Shown here in pieces: positions 27,251 through 40,029 of a stretch of DNA of 64,000 nucleotides. Source of the stretch: Sisyra terminalis. Its lineage: Eukaryota; Arthropoda; Insecta; Neuroptera; Sisyridae. The position numbers were made by a program, and so were the translations under genes. The notes under the pieces are model-generated. The model was not told the DNA's origin. It ran no database searches and worked only from the letters and a program-made list of their open reading frames with translations. The stretch covers positions 21,718,282 through 21,782,281 of the forward strand of contig OY292277.1 in NCBI GenBank assembly GCA_958496175.1, written 5' to 3'. The first letter of the stretch is position 1. Each line of letters begins with the position of its first letter.

Positions 27251-27950
27251 CTCTCGGTCTCTTACGAACCTCCACCTACCATCTTACACTTACCGTCTAC
27301 AACATCTCAAGTATAGAATTTCTTAAACACTATAAATCTAAAACGTGGTATGTGTATGTGTGAGAGTGGAACAATCTAACGTCTTGCCGGTAACACGGGG
27401 TCATTGTAAACTGATGAGGGATGTAAATAATCACACCACCCACCGAAGAAATCTTAAGCCGTATTTTGCAATCATTAACGACCAACCTGATCAGTGACAC
27501 TAACGTGGGAAGTTTCACGAAAAAAATCATAACTTTAATTAACTCTTTTTAATTGAGTCCCATAAAGCCTATTTTCTTCGCCACCGTCTTAACTTGGCTA
27601 TTGGGTTGAAAGGGTTTGTGGGCTGGCCGGTATTTCTTAACACAAATCGTGGGAGTTTGAGTCACAATAGGGTGATAGCTTTTTGAAATAGAAGGGGTAT
27701 ATTTATGTTCAGTGTACAAGAGATACATGGATAAGGAATTTGATCTTTCGGGGTTGTTTAATTAAAATTTGCTGTTAGGCATGTGCTCATGTGTGATTTA
27801 TATTCCGTTCTTATGGCTTTCGTAACGACCTTCATAACAATGAATTGGGACATTGTTATTTGTTAGGTTATAATAATAACAATAATAATATTCAACAATG
27901 AACAAACGGCAACCTCATTATCATAAATTAACTCTATTGACCAGAAACTC
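27251..27950. other. Non-coding island, right part
   Basis: Balanced non-repetitive sequence, with ATA/ACA triplet runs near 27870-27890. No gene supported. Confidence 0.3.
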
Positions 27951-30900
27951 ACACATATTTTTTACAACAGTAATAAAGTATCGCACTATTTTGAAGAAAT
28001 AGGTCATTCATAAGAGTAATTTTAAGGATTTATATGTCATTGGATTGCATTTTTAGGATCTTGCCTTCAATCTACAATACCTGTACAATGTATGGGTTTA
28101 TATAATAAGTATGCGTATTTGCTTATATGCTGATGCTTAAATACGTACCATATGTGTATAGTGTAAATATTATGCTCTTTTATTGTAACTTGGTACTAGC
28201 GAATACCCAAGACTACATCTAAATTTGATAGTTTTTAAAAATAATTATGTTAACAAAAATATTATTAAATACCTAAACAAATGATATTTAAATATTATTT
28301 ATTTTTAAGCTACTTATACTGAAGAATATCTTAAATAAAAAATTAGAAAACTTTTGTAATTTCCCATCAATTTGTATATAAATATCTTTTGAGAACAAAA
28401 GATTGTTAAAAGATTTCAATGCCTGATTTTCCACAATATTTTTATGTTAAAAATTTGTTTTTCAAAATTTTATAATTTCGTTACTATACAGAATATTGAA
28501 TAAGTTGTAATATCTTATTGTAAAATACTAAAATATTGAAAACCACTTACAATTAAAAATGATCTCCAGTTATATGACATCCACGATTACCCAAGTTTCC
28601 AGTGAATCCAATGATAAAGTAAATTGTTTACATCACAATCATTTTTTTTAATTTCAAGTCAAATCTAAAATCTAATGAACAATAAAAATTATTAATTAAA
28701 AAAAAGTATAATTATTGCATTATTTAATTACCGAATGTGCAATGATAGCATTCCGTTGGCCGATGGTCTGCGACACTTCTGACAACAACAACATTATATC
28801 AAAAGTTTAAACACAATAACTCAAACAATGAACCCAAAAGGTTCATAAAAAGTAATTAAATACTTTCAATAAGTTTTTCCAAAAAAACAAATCCACAATC
28901 AAATCATCGTTTTGAAGTATTTTCTAGATATTACACGTAAAATCTAAGACGCTTTATTGCAAATGTACCGGAGCGTCGTTGATCTTCAATTGTTTTTTCG
29001 AAACGAAAATCTATTGGTAATACAATGGTGGAAAAAAAAGTTCCTAAAAATGCAAGAAAACTAGTGTTAAATTTTAACTGTGTTTTCACTAAAAAAATTT
29101 CTTTTTTTTTCGATATAATTTAAAATAATTATATTTTTTATACTAAATAATAGCTGTTTAATAAAAAGCTTGGTTTAAAGAAAAATGTAGATGTAGCTGG
29201 TTATAATACTTTTTTATAACTTAAAGATTTTGTCGAAATTTTTTCACAAAAACTATTTTTTTAAAAAAAAAATATTTACATATACTCGTACAAAAACAAG
29301 AAATAAAATTTTGGGAATTTTTTTTCGATTGTATACCTAGATACAGAAATCTATTGGTTATGCAATAATTGGGAAAAAGATTATTTAAAATGCAACAAAA
29401 CTTTGATAATTAAACAATGTCGTTGAAGATCTTTTTCTATGTGACATTAGGACTTATTATACACTCGCCAATACCCACAGCTTCATCTGTGTGGCATAAT
29501 AATGTGTCGATATTAGTATTATTTAAATTTGCCAACTACTGTTAAATACGTGCGAATCATTTCATGTTCTCATTAGCTTTTGAGTAGATAATATTTAAAC
29601 AACGGATTCGGCTATCTTTTTTATTTATAAAAGAAAATTGACAAGCTCATTGCAATATAATCTTATGGTTTTTAAACAAAAATGATTTATTTTTGTTTTT
29701 GGATTATCAGAATTACAAAATTTAAAAAAAAAAGGTAATGTACACTATGCGCAGAAACTTTATAAGTTTTTTTTAAGACTCCATTTTATTTCTTCTTAAA
29801 GAATGAACTTTTTAAGAAGGTTTGTAATTATAATGTATGACAACAGTTTCAAAATAGCGAAAAACATTCAGACGATCCTGTTTTATTTATACTACAAGAG
29901 TATTTGGTTGTATACCTAGTTAAATTGAAAAAGTTTGAAAATAAGGATATATTAGTTCAACGAAAAAATTTACAAAATATTTGTTTGCATCTTCAAAAAT
30001 TATTGAAATCAAGCAAAGTGCCAAGTGCTGAGTACATAAATGTGAAATACCATTGATGGACTTCAAATCTTTAAGTCCTAGTATAAGTTATAATTTGATA
30101 TATTACTCTTTTTTATTTCTTGTGAAGATATCCAATTAATTGGATTTGATACTTCTAAAAATTTAACTTTGGATTTTATAATTTTTTAATTCTTTAGGAC
30201 AAATCGGAAAAGCTAGAATCATATTTTTTTCAAAACAAATAAAAATATAAACGCCTCAATTCGCTGCGGGTACATTTTTCAATTATTAGCTTATGACTTT
30301 CGACAAATTTTCGATAACGATGAAACTCGATAATTTCGAATTATTTATTCATTTTACGGCGAGAAAACTACCCTTAGCTTTTAAAGGAAAAATACTGACA
30401 ACAAATAAAAACTTTCTGTTTCTTCTTCTTTTTTTAGATTAATCAATTATGCATTGTAATTCTAAATAATTCCATTATATCATTTATACGAATAAACGAA
30501 TAAAATGATTGTATACAATTAATTTTAAAGTCTCCAGGTACGTTTTTATAACAGTTTTCTTTACTTTTAATACTACACTTTACTTTTAATAAGTCAACGA
30601 TAAATAAATATGCTTGTTATCATGTTTTGTTTTTTCTTGGAAATTTAGTTTTTAAAATTTTAGCTAAATGAAAACTGCTTGAAAACTTTTCTACCAGTTT
30701 TTATGGATTTACCTATCATATTTGAACTTCTCCATGAAAGATGGATTTGGATTTGTCGAAGAACACAATAACTTATATTTCTACTGTTTTCATATTTTCG
30801 ATATTGAAAATAACTATTTATTATTAAAGCATAGTAAAATTCAATAAAATATTCGTCGAAGTAAATATCGTATATTGAGAAATACTATTTATTTTCATGA

Positions 30901-31550
30901 ACATAGAAGCCAACGATTAATTTTAAGAACTTCATTGAAGATAAAGAACATTTTGTAACTTTTGTAAATTTCAATTAGATATATATTCTTTATACTTACA
31001 ATTCACAAGCCAGTAATAAAATTAAAATGTATATTCAAAGTTTGTCTATGTTGGTATTTTGATAGATATTTTTTTAACAAATTTTACTTTTTTCCATTAT
31101 ATCAAAGATGTGTGGGATGTGTGGGATTAATACAAAGTTGCACATATTAATGCATTAAAAGACTTAAGAAGGGCATTTTTGAGATACGTGCATTGTTTTT
31201 ATTAAAAAAAAGGAAATTATTATATTTATGAATTTATGATATTTACCTCTCAAAAGTCAGTAAAACTATGCAATAACATTGTTGGCATATTATGATATTA
31301 CGCTAATTGACAGGTATTGGCTAGTTTTGAATAAAAAATATCTATTGCCTACCTTTTCTTCTAATTAATACAAACGAACCAAATTGACCAAAAAGTTTAA
31401 AATAGGCCTAGAAAAGTTTAAATCATAAAATAAGCTACAGCATATCTCTAAACACATCTATTTCTTTTTTCTTGTTCACTAGCATTTATTGTACATGACA
31501 CAACTGTACAAGTAACACAAAATTCAAACCAAAAAATTTGATCAATTATT
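27951..31550. other. Very AT-rich desert
   Basis: Three and a half kilobases of A/T runs without a notable open frame. A weak duplication is visible: a block beginning TCTATTGGTAATACAATGG at about 29010 recurs as TCTATTGGTTATGCAATAAT at about 29350. Nothing else is recognised. Confidence 0.45.
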
Positions 31551-33215
31551 ACGTCCATCAACTTAGCACTTTACTTTTAGAATTTGTTCAAATTAACTAC
31601 GAAATATTTTGTTGTTTCTGTATCGTTCATGAGTTTTGTAAAAAAATATCGCTCCCATATTTTACAGAAAATCTTATGTAGTGCTAAATTAACGTGTAGA
31701 GCTTTAAGTGTTTTATTTGCGATTGAAAAAATTTAAAAAAAAATTGGAATAAAAAGTTCTTGCCACTTGCAAATTTTCCAGGTAAACGCTATTTAAAGAA
31801 AAAGCTCGATTAAGACCATACTTCTAACATAGAAATTTTGAGCTTTTATCAGTGCTATTCTTGGTGTTTTTGTCACTCGAGAGCTTCGAAAGAAAATGCT
31901 TAATGACTTGCATATTTTCCCGGAAAACACTATGTCAATAAAATGCTCTTATAAGACATTATTTTACATTAAAACTTCGAAATTTGTATTAGCAAGCGAA
32001 GAATATTATATATGAAAGCGATTGAATTTTTTCTTTCAGAAATCTCGAGAATCAAAAACACCTACTAGTAGCGCAAAAAAAAACAAATTTTCTATATTTG
32101 AGACTTGCTCCAATTTGAGCTTTTTCTTTGTAAAGCGTTTTTCCAGAATATATGCGAGCGAAAATGTTTTCCTTACTTTGGGAGACAAAAAAATACCAAT
32201 TAATGGTGGAAAAAAAAGATAATTTAGTTTTTGAAAACTGCTCCAAAATGTCTTTTTCATTAAACAGCGCTTTTTGGGAAAATATACAAGCTATAAAAAA
32301 AAATTCTTTCAAAATTCAACGACCACAAAAACACCAATTAATGATATAAAGAATCGAAATTTCAATATATGAGAAATAGAGCTTCTTCTTTCAGTGATAT
32401 TTTCGGGGAAAATAAGCAAGTTATAAACTTTTTTATTTCAAAACTCACGAGAAACAAAGAAACACCAAATAATGACGCATCAAAAAGTTCAAAATAACAA
32501 TATTTGGAAAATGTTCCAAATAGAGCTTTTTCTTTAAATGGCATTTACCCTGGAAAATATGCAAACAACTAGTATAATATATCAAAATCTAGTAAAATAT
32601 TGTAACAGAAAAGAACAAACCTGTCTCTCTCTTTGTGCCATGCCGGCACGCAATTGGCTGAGTGACTTCTTTATCTCTCCCACCAACGCGAATGCACATA
32701 TAGATTACTCGAGAAATGTCTAGTGAAGTCTAGGGAAAGCTAGAACATTCTGGAATGTTGGATTGCGAGTATATAGGGCGCTCAGCTTAAGCCAAAAGAA
32801 AAGTTCTGTATCGAAGTTCACCTTGAAATTCGATTTAAAAGTGATTATTGTCATTTAAGTGATTGTTTTGGCAAGTGTAATTGTGTAATAAAAAGTGTAT
32901 ACAAGTGTTATAAAAAAAAGTGATTGTTAAGTGTGAAAGTGATTATTTATTTTCAAAAGAAATTAAAGAACGAATAACGTCATTTCAATACAGTTTTGAG
33001 ACGTGTTAGAATATCAATTAAAAGCACAAAACAAATTGAAACATTAATATTCTTAGAAAAGCTCTAAACGTCAACTTAGCACTATATAGGGTTTTTCTGG
33101 AATAGAAATGATGGACAATTGTTTTTCCAGAACTAATGAACAACAAAAAAATACTACAGTATTTAGTAGTTATATTTTACTAATTCCAAAATTGTAGTAA
33201 TCACTCGATGGACGT
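31551..33215. mobile_element. Fold-back element A1 carrying a captured promoter
   Basis: The ends are inverted copies. The left begins ACGTCCATCAACTTAGCAC (31551) and the right ends in the complement of ACGTCCATCGAGTGATTAC (33215). Similarity continues inward about 150 bases, including TAGTGCTAA and GAGCTTT. Inside are diverged units of about 130-150 bp, each with a CGAGA...AAAGAAA-type block, a GCATATTTTCC block and an AATTGGTGTT block. One faces right (near 31870-31940) and about four face left (32020-32570). Between the last unit and the right end sit about 490 bp unrelated to the repeats (about 32570-33062), which carry a heat-shock-type promoter. No transposase. The same ends occur in A2 (52978) and A3 (55139). 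Confidence 0.75.
32624..33106 (+). promoter_or_regulatory. hsp70-like heat-shock promoter and leader inside element A1
   Basis: In order: TCTCTCTCT (32624-32632, GAGA-factor type), ATTGG (inverted CCAAT, 32653-32657), GAA repeats at 32713, 32725 and 32735, then the heat-shock element GAAcaTTCtgGAAtgTTG (32743-32760), with three perfect alternating 5-bp modules and a fourth one base off. TATATA follows at 32770-32775 and GGGCGCTC just after it. Transcription would be expected to start about 30 bases downstream, near 32800. The following 300 bases contain no ATG until 33107 and have repeated AAGTGATT-like words. This matches the layout of insect hsp70 promoters and their unstructured leaders. 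No hsp coding sequence follows; the first ATG opens only a short frame. The parent gene identity is inferred from layout. Confidence 0.8.
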
Positions 33216-36150
33216 AAATCGTTTAGGAATGCTATATGAAGAATAAATCTACAAAAAATTGATATTAGTCTCATGTAGTTATTAAATGGAGGTGAAAGGT
33301 AGAAAGTTTACTGCCGTATTATAAATTATACACGAAGCTTAGGATATTTACTAAAGAAATACCGGTCAAAACAGTATGGATCATAGATAGACAATATAGA
33401 TGTTGAGGGCTACACTCATTTCAACGACAAGTTTAAATTGCTTACGAATAGAATTTAGAGGGTGCGCTAAGTTGTTTGGAGCGTACAAAATATATATAAA
33501 GTTTAGAACGTTTCGAAACCCCGTATCGGAGTTGACTCGTCGCATGGACAACAATACAATAAATTGAATGTCCGTTGGTTGAGAATATTTATGTGTTTAG
33601 TTGTAAGTGACCCGTGACAAAAGAGAGCTTCGCCAACTTCTATATAGACAAACCGAACGACTGCCGCATTTCTAAATTAAATACATCGTCTTTGGAGTAA
33701 AGAAACATGAAAGATTCACACCATCGAACTAAGAATTTCCTGAAATTGTCCTTCTCTCATTTCAGAGGAAAATCTTCAAGATTTATTAACGCGCCAAGTT
33801 TAAAAGTTAACCGAATAATAGACGGGCATTCAACAATTATTTAAGGGATAGCTCACAAAAAGTGTAAGCCCATCGTTGCCCAGAACATACACACACCAAA
33901 TTATATTGTACGACCACAAAACATAGTCGAGGTGTATATTATCTTGAGCACAATATAACACAGCGTGAGGGGATGAATTAAGAGACGAAGACGCGAAATG
34001 GGCTGTTGATTTCAAGAATGTGTGGTGAGTAGGAAGAACGAGAAGGGTTGTTTGTCGCGTAAGATCCTAAGGGATGATTGTGTGGGTATTCTTCGCCATA
34101 TAAACATACTCTCCCATACATACCCATAAGAAACAACTTGTAAGATGTTGACCAATAAATTTGGTAGCCTTGTCGTTTGGTGTAATTAAACACATAGACC
34201 TCCACCGCCTTCCACCTATCCCGGTTCCAAGTTTTGCCTTTGTATTTCTCGTGCCATACGACATTCGTCCATCACTATCAACTCCCTATTCCACCCCGGC
34301 TTCTTTAACATACGACAAACAATACTCAATTTACACAATACACCCTCGGGAACCCACCAATATCATTATATAATCGCATATGGTAAACTTAGGTCGTTTA
34401 GTATGTTTACGCGTTTACTTATAAAACAAGTACGTGACAAATAATAAATATATGAAAATTTTTAATAATTTTTAATTTTCTTTGATACCCACATAACTCA
34501 AACGCCACATAACAAAATAGCAATAATGTTAAAGCATGTCATTTTATATCATTTCTATATGTCACGAGGCGGGAAAAATAGCTATTACTGTATTGCATTC
34601 ATAGGGGTGAGAATGTGACTGATATTCTATTTGGACAAAAATATCAAGCCCAATAAAGTTTCAATGATACAATATTGTCAGTGACATATTGTCTGTTCGC
34701 CACCTAATGGAAACCGATATTCTCACATATATGCCACCACACTTCCTGAATTCCTTTATTAATCTTTTTTTTTACAAAGAAAAAGGATTACGAATATTTT
34801 CACCAATTCTTTCAATTAAGCGTATAAAAAGAATGGAAAGAAATTAGGTATTGATGAAACGAGACAAAAATATAAAGAATGAACTTCCATCTTAAGAATG
34901 ATGGTAGAATAGCGGATGAGCGAAATGCTATACAATGACACAATGCCATCCATTTTATGATATATTGATACCATTCCCAATAGACAATTGTACCTGACCC
35001 GAGTATCAATATGAGATGACAACACGCGTTACTGCCATTTAAGGGATGTGTAAAAGAGGGTTGGCGCTGACAGGTTTCAGTGTTTCATTTCGCTTGATGT
35101 CTAATAATTTATAAATATAACGACGTATACCGAAAAACGAACAAACTCAGGCCACTTTTTTTTCTTCTGTCGACAAGAAACATAAATGATCGTATTTGTA
35201 TTAATGTAGGAGGGTTAATTTCGAATCGATAAATTAGTAAGTTCGGATCACTAGCATAAAGGGATGATTGCTCAGTCTCGAAATGAGCACGAATTTTAAA
35301 TGAAATGAGGGTGAGAATGTGGTCGTCTTACGATAGATTGTCTTATATTCCTGATATAGTACAAGGTTTCGTTTCATTTATCTACATGTGTTTGTATTGG
35401 TTGTATGTGTGTGTTCCCGAAGGAACAGGAGCAACCGAAATTTAGGCCCTGTTGGCTACAGAGTGTGATAAACCACCATTGGGATTATATTGTTGTGTGT
35501 TTTGCCTACTTATATCTTAAGAAATGTATCCCTCTGGACTCGATGTCCCTCCTATATTAGATTAAATCGATTTCAATTGATTGGCAACAGTAAATCACAA
35601 TTTTCAAACAACTAAAACAAACTCCAATTTCATTTTAATATTAAATTTGTAGTGGAGGTAAATATAATTTCTATGTTAATAATAGACTGTCATAAATTAT
35701 CGTAGTGGTAAGTTCGCTTGTTAATTTGTAGTAATATTTTGTCTTAAAATTAACAATAAAACTGCCGTCATTATGTTTTCATTTCATCCTATACTGTATA
35801 TTCCCCCCATTTAACATATACATATGGACATTACGATAGTGAAACAATAAGTCATATATGTGTATATATGTCTTATTACAATAATAAGGTTTGTTTTGTG
35901 CAAATAAGAGATAAGGAATAGAAATATAGACAGACATTTCCTTACAACCTTACCGTGTATTCCATGTTTCCTTGTCCTTACCGTCTACCATTTGTATCCA
36001 TACCGGTTTCCTCTTGCACTGCGCGCGTCTCTCATTATTATAACCATTTATTGTCTCTGAAATTTACAGTAAAAGTTTATATATACGTATATTATATTAT
36101 TATTATTACTATTCTAATACATACTTATCTATTTCTAAAACAATAACACA
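33216..36150. other. Higher-complexity non-coding island
   Basis: Non-repetitive, moderately complex sequence with short overlapping frames on both strands (for example 33830-34373), which argues against coding. It holds a CTCF-like core at 34697-34710. Confidence 0.35.
34697..34710 (+). promoter_or_regulatory. CTCF-like motif
   Basis: TTCGCCACCTAATGG differs at about two positions from the GCGCCACCTAGTGG form of the insect CTCF consensus. It is the best of the three matches in the window, but still only a motif. Confidence 0.3.
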
Positions 36151-36849
36151 AGGCAAGGGGGAAATATGTACGAAGAACCTTGTCTCGTCCGGCAAGCTCC
36201 CATTCTTCTCTCAAATCAAGCTATAAGTGTGGAAGTTTGCCGTTAGAAAATCTCAGTACATTTTGATGTTACGATAATAATGATAATAATAACAATAATG
36301 GTAGTGTTTTAACTAAGAGTATGACAATATGTAGTCGTAAAATTAGTTGTTAAAACATAGTTAAATACAGATTTTCACGTAGTTTCTCATTGCGTCTTAT
36401 ATATAGTAGCCTAGTTCAGGCATTTGAACAAATTTTATGATTAGGACGAAAACTATTTGTGGATAAACAAAATTAATATTGCGTTATCTATAATTTAATT
36501 TTATTTTAAAGTGACTATAAAGACTAGATCTCAAAGAATTGAGATAAAGAGAAAGCGTTATAGGCCTTCTTACATTTACGTAGTTGTTACATTTAATATG
36601 AAAAATATTTAGGAAATGATAATATAGTTTGAGATTGCTTAATAAATCTGAATTTTATTAGAATTTGATTAAAGTTTTACACTACTTTTTAACTTAAATA
36701 TTACTACATAAGTATCCCGACGTACATTATTGTAGGTACTTGTACTTACAGTCCTCAGATTCTCGTAAGCGTTTCGTTGAAATAATTGGAGTACTGATTG
36801 AAATCTATAATGCTTAATTATTTTGTTTCAAGAGTTTTTGAAGGCCTAT
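36151..36849. other. AT-rich stretch
   Basis: AT-rich and non-coding, with ATA/ACA runs near 36275-36300. Nothing recognised. Confidence 0.4.
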
Positions 36850-36985
36850 ACTGTATGGTAGACTAAGAAGGAAGCAAACAAACAGTTTGGTGAATGTGGT
36901 TGGTAGGAATTAGGTCCAAGCAGCCGAAGATCGAGAGGCGTGAATGCCCTGAATACGGGATTGCTCAGGAGGACGAGAGTAGAGT
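36850..36985 (+). pseudogene. LINE ORF2 C-terminal scrap
   Basis: A reading from about 36857 gives GRLRRKQTNSLVNVVGRN, a stop, then VQAAEDREA, a stop. This follows the pattern of the last residues of many non-LTR retrotransposon polymerases (GRPRxRWxD...V...xNWxxxAxDRExW). The stops at both tryptophan positions (TAG and TGA in place of TGG) suggest a dead copy. It is short, GC-richer than its flanks and not joined to other RT sequence. Confidence 0.5.
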
Positions 36986-39359
36986 AGTTTTTAAAGTTTA
37001 TAAACGAAATAACTAAAACTTTAATTTTGAGAATGTATCTTGTTTTCTTAAAATATGAATATTCATAATTGGTTTATGATTTACTTATTCTTTCATAGAA
37101 ATTTGGCATTGAAAATGAAATCAAGCTCATACTTTTATACTACTTAAATCAGTATTGTGTAGTTGGTTTCTGTTTTCATACATTAACGAATAAAAATTTT
37201 TACTTAAAGTGATAGAGACTATAGACTAAGATGATGTTAGACGGGTTTCAAAATTTCATTCCAACAATAATATTATTGATGTTTCGAACTATTTCTACTT
37301 CAAGAGCATCGTTACTAAGTGTACTTAAGGGACATAAAGTATTTAAACTCTGTAAGACTTTTGTCATTAGGCGCTTTTACAAATACCAAGTTCCTTTCAA
37401 ATCGGCAACTAATTTGAGGTACTTCATACTTCCATAGCTAAATTTTGAATGTATGCACCAAAATTTAAGTTTCTACACTAATATAAGGTGGCTTACTATA
37501 TAATCTAATCTTTGTATTTAACCATGAGGTAACTGAAATAGAAGATTATCATAAATGGTCTATCGGTTTTCTCAGAATTATATAAATGGTTTAATATTAG
37601 GTTTTAACAATTTAAAAAAAACGTTCCCATTAAATTTTAATGTAGCGATCATTGAATTTAATCTGACCCACTTATAATGACAACCGAAAAAATAACTACA
37701 TTTCAAATACTGTGAATTATCGTAAAAACATTAATTATTTTTTATTTTTTTTGTTCAGGATTGGAAAAGAAAGTTGAATGCATTAATTAATTATCTCAAA
37801 ATACATACATTGAATTAAATTATTGATTTGCAAATTTTACTATACTTTACTTTTAAAATATAAAACATTTTAAACGGAGATTTGGAATATGGGCTATTAA
37901 TATTATGTTACATCTTTAATAACAGAAATATGGTATCTTAATTATCTATTATCTATAAAAATAAATTATTTATAATTTATTAGAGCAATAATCAACAATT
38001 CTTTTACAATCACGTCTTACTAAGAGTAAACAGCAAAAATTCAAAATTGAAAATTGAAAACTTCAAACCAAAAAGCTCAGATCAAAATTCCAACACTTTG
38101 CCATCATTTTTATTAGCAATCGAACAGAAATTATGCCTATAACACTGTAGGTGCCATACGTTTATCAACTTTTGGCAAAGCATTGGTAATTTTGTTCGTT
38201 TGTTCCTAGCTGCTAAGAAAAAAAAAATGCCTTTTTTCTTAAAATCATCATACTTTTTGGCTTAATGTTTTTATTTTTTATACTTTTTTACAACTATTCG
38301 TTTATATAATAATAACTGGCTAACTATTAATCATTGTTTCCAGAATAATTTATTTTATTTTTTTGATTTTTGTGTTTCTTTTTACATTTACAGTAATATT
38401 GAATCATTTGATGTTGCGACTGATATCAAATGCTGTGAATGAAAGCAGGAAAATAATGATTAATTCATGGGTGGCTTTTGCTCGTCTTTTGGCTTCTGGT
38501 AGCACTTCCCCTGCCTCTTCATATATTTTTCTTAATCGGAAAAGAATGCAATTTTCATAAATGTTTTCAATTATCTTTGAAATACAAATCAAATTATTTT
38601 CATTTGATTCATAGAAAAATCATAAGTTTTATTTTACATATGTGAATTTGATATACAATTGAAAATATAATAGATATAATATGAAGGGAAACTTCGTCTT
38701 CATCATGTTATATTTTGCACTAATTTCCACCTTGTTAATAGGAGTGATCTCTGTTTTAGTAAGTAAGTAATAATTTATAATAATTGCTGTAAAATAAATA
38801 TTTATTAACCCAAACCAATGAAATTCACTCTAAAACATTGGTTTTGATTAAAAAAAAATGAATTTCAATAGTTATATCGCAGAAATTCTAATTGCTTTCT
38901 GTCTGATGATATTTTTATCTCAGCAATGCAAAATCTACATTTATAATTTTTCTCAATAGCTTTAATGATGTTAAAATTCTTTAACTTCCTCTTTCATCAC
39001 AATTACTATCATAAAAATAATTCTTTGAAGGATTGTTATTACAATTGGAATAAAATAGATTTAGGAAGTCGTTGGGATCCATGATCATAGCGATTTTTAA
39101 ATTGGAGTTTTTTTAATTGTCATTGTTATAATTAGAACTTGCATTTTATTAGGATGATCACCTAGCGCTCTAAATGTAGGTAGACTTTAAGTACATATTA
39201 TATAGGTACTCTCGATTTCCTTTATCGTTACATTACAGTCATTCTATACAAATAATCTTTAAATTGTGTTTTAAAGAAATTAGTCGAAATCATGATTTGT
39301 AAAAATTAAATCATTGATTAAAAATTAATTTGATTATTTAATATTTGCTTGAAATAACT
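36986..39359. other. AT-rich stretch with one exon-like block
   Basis: Mostly AT-rich. Around 38354-38393 there is a strong pyrimidine tract ending in TTTACAG, followed by a GC-richer open block to 38560 (+, stop TAA). The complementary strand is open too (38404-38592). I cannot assign a product to either strand, so no gene is called. Confidence 0.35.
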
Positions 39360-39578
39360 TTACGAAAAACTTTTCTCGTTATGGAGAGCTTTATTCACCC
39401 GAGGCATTAACCAAATTTGAGCGCCGATAGCGCTGTCCTCTATGGACAAATCCCATAAGTCATGCAATTCACAAACCATTATCGTGCAGACGGTAAACAC
39501 GCTAGAAAACCCGGCATGATCTTGTAATGTCAAAACAAAATTAAAATTTGTTCCTACTGTAATTTTTAAAAGAATATC
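39360..39578 (+). promoter_or_regulatory. Probable 5-prime UTR and core promoter of the Nup88-like exon
   Basis: GC-richer than the AT-rich flank, with a short GC motif (GCGCCGATAGCGCTGTCCTC, 39421-39440), and directly upstream of the ATG at 39579. No TATA box stands out, as is usual for housekeeping genes. The minus strand is also open across this segment (39360-39614), but that frame shows no domain. Confidence 0.4.
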
Positions 39579-39782
39579 ATGTCGCGCACCGATGTTTTGG
39601 CTCTTAATGAGCATAAAATTATTAAAACTATTCGTGAAACGCTACCAGAAAATGTTAAGAATTCTACAAATATATTAACAGTGCGCGATGATATATTATT
39701 CCTATGGAATTCAAAAGACTGTTGTGTATTTGCATTGAATTTACGGCTGTATCATGACAAAAAACAAGATGTTCCGTTTCAG
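39579..39782 (+). CDS. Nup88: Nup88/mbo nucleoporin, first coding exon (partial gene)
   Basis: An ATG-initiated frame of exactly 68 codons runs into a consensus donor (TTTCAG|GTAAGC at 39782/39783), so the exon ends in phase 0. The peptide starts MSRTDVLALN, then a basic helix IIKTIRETLPENVKN, then the segment ILTVRDDILFLWNSKDCCVF followed by ALNLR. The pattern of a 'DDxLFxW' strand, a 'xDCC' turn and a 'hxLxLR' strand is what I remember at the start of the beta-propeller of Nup88 and fly members only. Nup88 is a nuclear-pore component on the cytoplasmic side that works with Nup214 in CRM1-dependent export. The rest of the propeller and the C-terminal coiled coil (about 600-700 residues) should follow on the plus strand, but no second exon is visible before the window ends. 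Identity rests on 68 residues. Confidence 0.65.
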
Positions 39783-40029
39783 GTAAGCTATTTGATATTT
39801 TTTCATATGTTTTTATTAATTTTCTTAATATTTTTCGACTTACGTAGAAAATATAACCTCACAATTTTGTGCAGTTATTAGCCTAATATAAAAATGAAAT
39901 TTGTGGATTCGTTATTGCTTTAACTTTTGGAATTATTTATTTTTATTGTTTTGAATGTGCTCTAGTTATTATGTTTTTTTGTGTTATTGCGTTGTTTGAA
40001 TGTTTAAATTTAATGTTAGTCTATCAAAG
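39783..40029 (+). other. Start of presumed Nup88 intron 1
   Basis: AT-rich sequence directly after the GTAAGC donor. A pyrimidine tract ending in GTGCAG lies near 39865-39876, but the following bases reach a stop within a few codons in every frame, so I do not accept it as exon 2. Confidence 0.35.

Noticed and set aside
29005..29420. Direct repeat with TCTATTGGTAATACAATGG
   Set aside because: Similarity covers only about 70 poorly matching AT-rich bases; too weak to call an element.
32022..32544. Cluster of overlapping frames on both strands
   Set aside because: They are translations of the inner units of fold-back element A1.
39360..39614. Minus-strand 84-codon frame divergent from the Nup88-like exon
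   Set aside because: It lies over the presumed promoter and first codons of the plus-strand exon and shows no domain; shadow openness of a GC-richer segment is simpler.
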